From the NCBI GenBank assembly GCA_905221605.1, contig CAJNDS010002205.1, positions 62,001 through 126,000 on the forward strand: a stretch of 64,000 nucleotides of DNA, read 5' to 3'. Positions 59,501 to 64,000 of this stretch are shown piece after piece. Source of the stretch: Symbiodinium natans (taxonomy: Eukaryota; Sar; Dinophyceae; Suessiales; Symbiodiniaceae). Every line of letters starts with the position of its first letter. Positions within the stretch are counted from its first letter, which is position 1. The notes under the pieces were generated by a model. The model was not told the origin of the DNA. It saw only the letters and a program-made list of their open reading frames with translations, and ran no database searches. The translations under genes were made by a program, and so were the position numbers.

Positions 59501-62500
59501 GGTCGCTCATGCAGTCAACAGCCTCCAAGGGTTGTCGGTCGCCTTGCATACAGCCCACGAATACCTCAACGACAGTCGGACGGTGTGGCCATCGGAACCA
59601 TCGAGAACGACCGGAGCCGAGCTCAGGGAGTCGTTGGTGAATGCGACAACTGTCGTCATGGCCCCGCCACCAACCGGTCTCGGGTTACCAGCTTCCTTTT
59701 CACACAGCTCGTGGAACCAGCTGGCTGCCGAACAGAACGTCTTGAGGGCGGTCCACGACATGTACAGGACTCACAGATCTTGGATGTCCGAGATCACGAA
59801 CCTGCGAGCCGAGTGTTACTCCGAAGGACGTGAACAGCCGCCGTACCTGAAGCCCGATCCAACGGGCACGGTGTTTCCTCCGGCATTGAATTCGCACCCG
59901 CCTTGGGTGAATGTTCCCGCAGGGCCTGCGTCCCCATCCGTTCCGGAAGGGCCGGCTCCTTTCGTGGAAGAGGATCATCCTGCCAACAGATCGACGTCTA
60001 CACCATCACCAAGACAGGCAACGGGCGCATCCTTTGCCGAAGCAAGAGGTGAATCCGCCAAGAGGCAGCGGGGACCGGAGGATGTCCGCTCCGCGGCATC
60101 CCAACCGGGAACCGCGGCCAGCTCTTCCGATCCTCGGGGAGCTGAGCCAACTGCCCAACCAGAAGGAGAACCCGATGAAGTTCGCTGGTATCTGGATCCT
60201 ACTCCCGATGGGTACATGGAGAAGTTCGTCAAGTTCCAATCCAGACATCGCGTGCAGCTGGGTACAACCATCATCGTACACAAAGATGATCCTACAGATG
60301 TCCTACCCGCACGTGATCAGACACCCAAGATCAACGGGAAATTTGGAACCAGCAGCGAGCAAGTTTACCTTCGGCGCGTCACCACACACCTTGCCAAGCT
60401 CTACGGGATGAGCCAGTCGAATCGCGCAGGTGCGTTTCACATGGCAACATTCATGAAGAAAGGGGATGTGGAGTGGCTACGACTTTACAAGGTGCTGTAC
60501 GAGAAGGTTTTCTTGTGCACAATCCGTCAGCTACCAACTCCTGGCACAATGTTTGCGGCGGTCATGCAATCCACGGCTACGGGAGAGCTGGGAATTTTCC
60601 ACTTCAACAGCAGCCCGGAGCAGAGAGCCTTGTTGACGGCTGGACTGAGAAAGTTCAGCGCTTCCATTCGTCAGGCAAGTACCCCCGATGTCACAGCGGT
60701 GCGATCCAGCAAAACAATCATCCTGGCTGACTTCGAGGTGTGGACGAAAACCAAGAACCGCTTGACCTACACGATGGCCAGCAAGCTCCAAGAAAAGGGA
60801 TGGTATGATGCCCATTCGTACTGCCAGACCGTTGATGAAAGCCTCGATCCACTCCTACCTGAAGGATTCCAAGTCGTTGCCACCAAAGCCAGAGATGCAG
60901 TCCGAGAATGGAGAGGTCCCGGGCAGAGCATCGACGTCACCGCGCACGTCTACTTGTCGTTCAGAGCCATCAACGATCTCCTGGTTTGGGAGCATGGCAA
61001 TGCGACTCCCGAGAACATGCGAAAGTGGTTCGTCGATCCAATCATGGACTTGTCAGACCTTCTGCAACGTGCCGTGATTGTGACCCTCAACGACGATCCC
61101 CGTTTCATCGGGAAGGACGTTGGTGCAGCGATGCCATGGGCTGCCATCGATTGGATCGCAGTGGAGCTCCGAGCAAGGGGATGCATTGTTTTCACGTCAT
61201 CACTGCTGTGGGCTCGAATTGCTGTGACTCTCCACAAGGGCAGCGACAATTTCCGGATCAATCCGGAGGAGATGCATTTGGCGGTGGCGGCATTCGACAA
61301 ACATTTGCTGCAAGAAAAGATCATCATGCTTTGCATGGCACCCCCAGAGAGCATGGGCGATTGCGAACCTCTTTTGGATTCCGTGAACATGGAGACTGCG
61401 GATGCGAAGGCGGTCTTTGCACCGTCGAGCAGCGACGACGTTCGGACCGCGTCGGCCAATGATGACACGCAAGAACGACATCAACGAGTCGTGGAGAGGG
61501 CATCGGAGCTTGAGGGCATCCGCGGAGGCGTGGACATGACTTGGGTGGATGCGGACATCGCCATGGTCAGCCCAGAACCGTTCTACGACGGTGAAACCTA
61601 CTGGATTGACATCGAGGGCCTCATCAGCAAGCATCCCACTGCCCCGAGTGGCCAATTCCATGTGTGTCAGGCATGCGTCGACGAGTTCAACAAGCTGAAG
61701 AACTCCTTCCAAGGCGAGTTCGGACCAATCCAATCTCCAGCGTATTGTCCCTTCTGTTCGCTCAAAGCAATGTGGGACAAGGACTATGGCGTCAACAAAT
61801 GGGAGGAGGTTCGGAAGTCAGAACGCCATGCTGCAGGGTGCGCCATATTTGCTCAGAAACATGACTTTGTGTACCAGGATGGATCCCCAGTGATTCCCAA
61901 AGAGGATCTCAAATCGTACATCTTTGCATGCTCGAAGGTCGCGTACACCAACTATGGCAAAATCGTCTCGTCCTCGGCTGGGTTGCGCTTGAACACCAAA
62001 CAAGCCAGCGAATACACCAGATGGGCGAAGGGGAGACGGTTGTCGTGGGACTTCGGGTACACGGTGGACGGCATGGCCTGCCTCTTGCCCTTGTACGATG
62101 CAGGCAACGCAGCCTATGCAGGCTTCCTCCATAGCATCTTCGATCAGGACGAGGTCAAAGGCATGTACAATGGCAATGCCGACCCGGCCGCCGAGCTCAT
62201 GGGAGACACCCTGGAGGTTGCGCTCGGCATCCTGACAATCGCATGCAGGTATCCTTCGGCATTCGAAGCCTGGGGATCGTACGAAGATCATCTCGCTTGT
62301 CTTCGAGGAATCGAACGGTCTTTCTATCGGTTTGCTGCAGCGGAGGCGGTGCGAATTACTGCCGTGGAGAATCGAAAACGTCGTCCTCCCCGGGCAAATG
62401 ATGCAGAGACGATTCAGCAGATCATGGAGTACGAGAACACTTTACTCCAAGGAGAATGGCATGCGGTCCTTGTCGATCGAGTCCTGCCAATTGAGGAGCC

Positions 62501-64000
62501 AGTCCTCGGAACCCTTTCTCCGGAAGATCAACGACCTGAAGAGTTCTCCGCAGCACCCGTCCCCAGTGCAGAACCTCGTGGTGGAGAACCAGAAGGTGAA
62601 GATCAAGCCCATGAAGGGGAAGCGCTCGGATCCTCCGGCGTGGAACCTGAGGGGCAGGAAGATGATGATATGGGCGTGCCCGAGGCAAGCTCTATCCCCA
62701 CCATGCAAGAACCGAACGAGACCGAGCTGGGTGAGATATCGCGTCCTTGTGAAAGTTACGTCCGAGCACTCAATGCCCTACGCATAACCGCTGGGATGCA
62801 ACCACCCAGCATGTGCCTTGCTTGCGGCAACTATGGCCACAACACCCGAAATTGCGAAGCAAATGGGGGGTACAACGCTCTGGTGGTGAACGAAGCATTC
62901 AGCATCATTGGGAAAAGCCTGGCTAAGATGCACAAGTCAAGCAGTACGCCACCAACAGAGATCTTCCAGAGATGGGCAGAGAAGAATTTGCGAGATGCCG
63001 CTCGCGCTCCGCAAGTACCAGGAACCGCTTCGGATACTCCGGGTGGGGATGGGGAAAGCGTTGAGCCTGGAGCTGCAGCGTCTTCGGAGGATTCCAGAGG
63101 CCCGCTGCCAAGACGGCGTCAAGCATCAATCTCAGTTGAGGACCCTACAGCGGTCGTGATCGAAGTCGATGAAGAACCAGAAGAGGCTGCGACGAGAACG
63201 CTTCGACCCAAGCGCAGGCCCCAACCGAGACCTGATCTTCCAGAGCCCAAAGCTGCGCCAGCTCCTAGGCGGTGGATTGCGAACAACGCCGGCAATGCTC
63301 GTTCATTCGTCGAGATTCGCTACCACGAGCCGAAGTCTTGCCTTGACATCATCAAGTCCATCGAGGACGTATCGTGGGTCGGTGGGCAGAGCATCTATGA
63401 GATCGGATTAGAATCGCAGGATGCAACGCGCCGATTGATTGAGCAGGAGGTTGGAGGAGACGTTGCTACACACCCTCTCCGAAGCGACATCGATGAGTAT
63501 CCTTCCTCGAACGTGGGGTACGTGAACATCGGCAAGCTGGTCATCGGAGGGGACCTCCGTCTCCTACCGATCAAGGGTGCAAGATTCGCTCACAGGCATT
63601 TCTCAGCCCTGGTTCCCGCGACTTCCTCCAATGACAACCATCGCAATCGGGATTATCATCGCAGGATCAAATCCCTGGGCTATGATGTGCAACGTTTGCT
63701 TAGGCACCGCCTAGCAAACAGAGAAACGAATTACATGCACAATCAGCTCCCGACAATCCCGTGCGACACCGGAGGATGGGTGATGCTCAAAGACTTCATC
63801 CACTTGGAGAACTTCTGGCAAAGCGGGAGGTATTACGCAAGGAGTTCAGCTCGAGACGACAACTCGGAGTATCAGAGAAGAATTCAAATGCTGATCGACT
63901 ACGCGTACTACGAGTACCGCACCAATGGGAGAATTAGACTCCAATTCCTGGGCATCAAGATCGTGGCGCCCAAACCTGGACAAAGAGCGTCTGATACGCC
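47538..64000 (+). CDS. Giant copia polyprotein, uninterrupted, 3' end outside window
   Basis: Open for at least 5,487 codons from the ATG at 47538, with the same domains as copy 1: coiled coil, Gag, two CCCH fingers, protease, integrase, reverse transcriptase (YVDD encoded near 55005), RNase H, methyltransferase-like segment, CxxC pair, CCHC knuckle (near 62820) and the start of the Tpt1/KptA-like domain (Arg-His near 63702). Near 62363 it reads gccgtggag where copy 1 has gccggtggag, so the two coding parts of copy 1 are one protein here. This copy is the better guide to the native product. Confidence 0.88.
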   Translation, partial: MALPTSSSSADTTMTFGDGDAIAAPALGESTGCADTDAVTSSDDAVELVAVAKAPARTRSGLSVLREDGNSKMSQVSRLRSTSRQSSERTSKRSNTPSTPRRRRGTSPRISPRSSPDAGRPETSPRRGYGGPLLGTGLPSSEPPAGGRSGLDSGPPVESANPLAERIREEGERREMGEVIAMLRLKIEEMQQEDYGASLRIEQLERERDQNAQLAAHIHQRHEATLAEREQVVGATIATLEQHAADNHHQATMTQEQLMHQQREMAQYMVNVEEAAHGEGNTIAREYQRLTEELNIRAHENLRRRADLQQAEIIVAQMEDQLRTSEFAREASEKQKSEMREYAHHESVALQDERDQTRLLNVNIHGVIVQYHEEEERAAALRQAVHEMEQRLEGQHASLPSIHEELQRVRAECQSHEDVNRRLTSELDAARQVQTYNRPTSAGTSEWDNVSSVPRVGVHNSRPQSVQSRSGITQAYSSPEEVDRDVPMSSTTESRFKTWVQNTIPGVGSASPAHSQGGDASKEGSGPPALPTRPSLFGGPPIPVAESRPTSTRTSLFGGPPVLVPEVPSVPNLVPGRMFTTGLLDLPPGLATRPHTSQLLADPPTASTSYQCVRQPSRSRHTGEVTPGMASEIPPNAPNHPQDPRANASTTVQQEALRRQMDDLREEMSRMRDTEARLRRERDQWRTIAEEQEQENEGEEGENEEEGEPEEDGDKTDPGSWKPIKKGGGGGDGGGNPDSSPHGGGGGGGGGSGPEDGLDYTEGPKISRREADKINIPAFPKVTHLDAWQAAVTTNVLAACADTNQSDWIKWLQESFKPMPDVEGLNDSGHVKFRSIDVKLASAMTLMLRNAGDQAADLFLEVNLKSNAYIRGNEYKVLKGRQIIAMMMESFRTRDRLDMVYTIDYLTKLQYPGDNKIAAFKATWLEIISRIRPEDVPSTNALRDILYQKISGSSEMNMELKLYYDIKSYDDPERSHDMLLRIMDRAVQRRREKKNLNETQHGLNQMVAGKDLLAAPARTDPKGPPSSAPDKDKKKTNERGKDKEAADAAPVLPKSKAKAHEKDKKKGKGKGKERSRSPSSSRSLTDKEKAKIRCKFHFGGGCNAGKNCKWSHKDTDRGRPSSRDDKNQRARSPSSKPSERPCFQWSKNGSCSRENCPFKHDPAKAAPATGETDANAKAKAKAKAKDKKKKPEPAAPAIAIRGLPAVPVLRSLGDGDGDSDDESIDGDAASDCSTDDEIGSYHRDVKDLKVSFERGTKFASSKPRRSHKDRGFAPRLFTEANLKHENHISEVEYEKHKARARARLMEDMCLGKDGGCIPVRIPGTEKVIMFKFDNKKGKFHERALSVDESRKELMKNPNMCMVQPEFIRRKLKFIMDTGCGHDLISLEKVAKHGIDTAMDCESTSFQTANGVTMTNQTAEFLTKSFKEPIKAHVLENTPSVLSVGKRCMLHGYSFVWPAGRPPFMVNDAGERIQFFVQGDIPYVRVGSKGAKAHEEPEAMEMFRLVQKYKDKVDDDTDDDSTYVAVPGLDDIGEEIPDVASEADEEEDGEVVEGDEAREDEPQAELPVEAEGDAQEIDVEGDESGPDRRAKVGTLKAEANTLAHLCTHRFRNPYCDACVRAKMKHFRTQKGAFKREVNEWGDLVTFDFVDMGKATDKGVGLDDELREILVFRDVATKVVAAYPTISREEGEVVRCMKRFMGKKKVRLAYSDCADEFIAAMNKLKIPLDHSLPGRPMNNSLAERTNQFVITATATSLLHAGLPANYWPYALNCVTHNLNAEDVDGESAWQRMSGKEFPGKLIPFGAKVYFKPTETREPTYGGKFDPKGIPGIFAGYVLNAGQTWSRKYRVWDMKEFANANFAHDAKVPRKLQIPYITERVIMPDEIAFPLKLEYERMNGTLEGLKEGKDLGGKEIKDKPPGEGDDDDDDDNGDDGGDLPDRQERVKAMEKEMLDYVMENDDIVPDLSEFPDDQPGEPRDGPALESEDAKALRLIGDSILDSAGSVPQSEGVPDVASDPPSSKRETKRGTPPKTVSEPPDGKGEPASSSRGPTGRSIPDIDETDPAFIIAKLKEAGLIGPEPEFWKFGTPGDGRVYINDDGEPCKIDKRGAPFKIGSDGRRLLPSTRPKGKFTPEEWHKLGSEGRKIELKKIKKVEEKEAKKARKKEAKEKKKGKEHKDALVASLEALLPKVVPAEKIDLDFRAGTTTGWTWCEEQVTQIATEMFLDDVLPALPSELAEFGLRAPRMPCVSSTKEKHREKLACAAPCFNAMVTRPVNRKEMYENPKAMEAFMKEWKGLWDQEVFDFSQVREYDDVVREAKKSNAKVHMARVHGLIYEKNYQLKEGDPARKFKGRGVLLGDQVKDQNMEAALFQDLGNSPATFDASRWADFYGCLPGNDVQMADAIQAYIQAKLTGTPCWVELPDEAWHPSVNRRKFRRPVCRLVKALYGHPDAGTMWEQHCHTAVQKMGFAPVGEEWPSLYFHAGMKLLLVIYVDDLKLAGPAENLPKGWNMLRKELRLEEETPLGLYLGCRISKGEAKLHDNTKVRTVTYDMETYLEMTVQKYCETTGFPVDKFKKVPSPSPVEETKNHPARAPCHPGAASHRCQWCGHTMPVDKGGRLLPPPPVPKGPQETELDEADRGTLAPHAASILMKLLYAARICRFDLLRSINNLARRITKWSKKEDAALHHLMCYVHQSKGHKMIGWVGDSMDATSIGLYADADYAGCGESLRSTSGAHMHIQGPHTRFPLAGVSKRQGCASHSTPEAEIVAADYAMSRIGIPAITLWRLIGGKDPNFVFYDDNQTMIGVVRTGKNPTMRHLERSHGICIAWMHEVFQEGYVSLAYEVTAKMAADIHTKAFKDHVSWAHACQLINIMPPTMLSSVEVMDMMKATHQQSADEKGHQHYSFKNEVPCFPYTQTPILPQELYRAGLSSKEGVQETDSTDPILVVKFPRMLRGVPSALRPGKYLRSTWILREGQWHRIEDEVPIPSEPQKFDRYVERAVFQYHFQRGSAATTRVHRTASPAVSASSLPDCSRCRVRDSPALCRQVCDLVVRAAHGGYGGVFRAGSEGMGGDINEIPALESTVVAVARAAKEADFPQSTFVPEFIEVTRAGTGNHEVAFQDKHGKEMFKARSDSLSGAIGFSMTIKASDVENSSPRVWLLVGLEEDNWWQTYAPPDVNVICVPEADARGAYQYCKDIIKWSFKDLRNVLFIGAGALNRASWLDVDPRERFYEDRGVVDYPWGEVIDLVFEARKKGATTIVEVPDKPKFRKSAQYKNIVDCMKWERFTIADCCHGRRICVPQGSGAPNIVYVNEATEFLIHGLKAPENVKGVCGMQHHHASREAVETHGDGCGKRTSKVSRLLLKMLSERDAKVEDPKACSSVEKLPSGKDRMIIEFCCSKDSSLGKSSSATRGAHVMRVHEALQAQTKACESNILKEAERFRKSNPKCPILVFASLPCTGGSNWIKVNEMGGETEKGKEHRKKFRDLLKALKRLLRKLAVFSPKIAFELPKTCLYWSWPEVQALIKQHSLRVARIDGCMMGVVDKDGIPLLKAWCIATNVSTMLNLKGVTCDNTHEHGTPRGQALKEAGNYTPHMAKLLHNAWRDEARNIRRGSAQSVHVAASCVLVHVSLRCSKSQVQHEFQGTCIIVCPTPGIGFGSSDPNPKCSEGFGSAGSDLHLGKGLGSAGPRTSMDGQQQRPIPPHVPWSRPQDLFSLPYQRSGINIPVGNGMTALRTTCHALRSLRGQPLPGRLEQGMVATNANIAAWVEFGVPAILLAAVAAPSSPYGFPEVRVRELFRGVVESLLPARSAESYKTVLSHVTTFIKVVKTAISTDSTRQVLQELLDHVIEIDLFKNIDMFVDVLVQDAEQGRLDPQYPCLTVVTMDGYLDPNVICRTVVTKSPWIYVTRYNDWMRLNSYFRENLPNRREGLPCMLLTQDFWDLLELIWSMAKQVGYCLRSHNQVAEHTQMNVWDLIEIVVDPPENVSAAVAHAVNSLQGLSVALHTAHEYLNDSRTVWPSEPSRTTGAELRESLVNATTVVMAPPPTGLGLPASFSHSSWNQLAAEQNVLRAVHDMYRTHRSWMSEITNLRAECYSEGREQPPYLKPDPTGTVFPPALNSHPPWVNVPAGPASPSVPEGPAPFVEEDHPANRSTSTPSPRQATGASFAEARGESAKRQRGPEDVRSAASQPGTAASSSDPRGAEPTAQPEGEPDEVRWYLDPTPDGYMEKFVKFQSRHRVQLGTTIIVHKDDPTDVLPARDQTPKINGKFGTSSEQVYLRRVTTHLAKLYGMSQSNRAGAFHMATFMKKGDVEWLRLYKVLYEKVFLCTIRQLPTPGTMFAAVMQSTATGELGIFHFNSSPEQRALLTAGLRKFSASIRQASTPDVTAVRSSKTIILADFEVWTKTKNRLTYTMASKLQEKGWYDAHSYCQTVDESLDPLLPEGFQVVATKARDAVREWRGPGQSIDVTAHVYLSFRAINDLLVWEHGNATPENMRKWFVDPIMDLSDLLQRAVIVTLNDDPRFIGKDVGAAMPWAAIDWIAVELRARGCIVFTSSLLWARIAVTLHKGSDNFRINPEEMHLAVAAFDKHLLQEKIIMLCMAPPESMGDCEPLLDSVNMETADAKAVFAPSSSDDVRTASANDDTQERHQRVVERASELEGIRGGVDMTWVDADIAMVSPEPFYDGETYWIDIEGLISKHPTAPSGQFHVCQACVDEFNKLKNSFQGEFGPIQSPAYCPFCSLKAMWDKDYGVNKWEEVRKSERHAAGCAIFAQKHDFVYQDGSPVIPKEDLKSYIFACSKVAYTNYGKIVSSSAGLRLNTKQASEYTRWAKGRRLSWDFGYTVDGMACLLPLYDAGNAAYAGFLHSIFDQDEVKGMYNGNADPAAELMGDTLEVALGILTIACRYPSAFEAWGSYEDHLACLRGIERSFYRFAAAEAVRITAVENRKRRPPRANDAETIQQIMEYENTLLQGEWHAVLVDRVLPIEEPVLGTLSPEDQRPEEFSAAPVPSAEPRGGEPEGEDQAHEGEALGSSGVEPEGQEDDDMGVPEASSIPTMQEPNETELGEISRPCESYVRALNALRITAGMQPPSMCLACGNYGHNTRNCEANGGYNALVVNEAFSIIGKSLAKMHKSSSTPPTEIFQRWAEKNLRDAARAPQVPGTASDTPGGDGESVEPGAAASSEDSRGPLPRRRQASISVEDPTAVVIEVDEEPEEAATRTLRPKRRPQPRPDLPEPKAAPAPRRWIANNAGNARSFVEIRYHEPKSCLDIIKSIEDVSWVGGQSIYEIGLESQDATRRLIEQEVGGDVATHPLRSDIDEYPSSNVGYVNIGKLVIGGDLRLLPIKGARFAHRHFSALVPATSSNDNHRNRDYHRRIKSLGYDVQRLLRHRLANRETNYMHNQLPTIPCDTGGWVMLKDFIHLENFWQSGRYYARSSARDDNSEYQRRIQMLIDYAYYEYRTNGRIRLQFLGIKIVAPKPGQRASDT

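Larger units (their letters stand above)
47196..64000 (+). mobile_element. Giant Ty1/copia LTR retrotransposon, copy 2 (partial)
   Basis: 16.8 kb visible, running off the window. Collinear with copy 1 over the whole length: in the coding part I find only a 3-nt deletion (one Lys codon near 50636) and the 1-nt difference near 62363, plus scattered substitutions, more than 99% identical by eye. The left flank is a CCCTAAA/CCCTGGA array, unlike copy 1's flank, so this is an independent insertion rather than a segmental duplication. The 3' end, including any 3' LTR, is outside the window. Confidence 0.93.

Noticed and set aside
8794-64000. The two giant copies as one segmental duplication
   Set aside because: Similarity starts exactly at TGTGAATG in both and the flanks differ, which fits two independent insertions.

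Overview
ORGANISM. The window looks like dinoflagellate nuclear DNA. It is packed with TTTAGGG/CCCTAAA (plant/dinoflagellate-type telomere) arrays in both orientations. It carries three very large Ty1/copia retrotransposons with CCCH zinc fingers in Gag, and the LTR of the two largest contains a sequence that reads like an interrupted dinoflagellate spliced leader. One 100-N assembly gap lies at 26403-26502.

LAYOUT. 1-8793: mosaic of interstitial telomere-like arrays, short GC-rich islands (several read like exons), (TA)n microsatellites, G/C homopolymers and small hairpin elements. 8794-26402: giant copia element, copy 1, + strand, LTR 8794-9090, polyprotein from 9143. It is broken by a 1-nt insertion near 23972 and an in-frame TGA at 25776, and cut by the gap. 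26503-35891: more telomere-like mosaic, a degenerate EF-hand-like terminal exon near 26.8 kb, a small satellite and duplicated block at 30.5-33.2 kb, and RCC1-repeat exon fragments at 33.4, 34.4 and 34.9 kb. 35892-46025: a complete copia element on the - strand with two 436-bp LTRs differing at one base and an ACCCT target duplication, inserted inside a CCCTAAA array. 46026-47195: telomere-like mosaic with further RCC1-like pieces. 47196-64000: giant copia copy 2, nearly identical to copy 1, with an uninterrupted frame of at least 5,487 codons running off the window.

HOW IT FITS. The giant polyprotein runs: coiled-coil N-terminus, Gag, two CCCH fingers, aspartic protease (DTG), integrase (DDE), copia reverse transcriptase (YVDD), RNase H. 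It then continues for about 2,900 more residues with a methyltransferase-like segment, uncharacterised regions, a CxxC pair, a CCHC knuckle and a C-terminal Tpt1/KptA-type RNA 2'-phosphotransferase-like domain that retains the family's catalytic signature positions. The - strand element instead carries a 2OG-Fe(II) dioxygenase-like domain between protease and integrase. Its primer-binding site matches the anticodon loop of initiator tRNA-Met, i.e. copia-style half-tRNA priming. All three elements abut telomere-like repeats. The RCC1 fragments lie in order on the + strand, separated by stretches that start with TTTAGGG and end with CCCTAAA. This suggests a host gene whose introns are built from inverted telomere-like arrays and which hosts the - strand copia in one intron.
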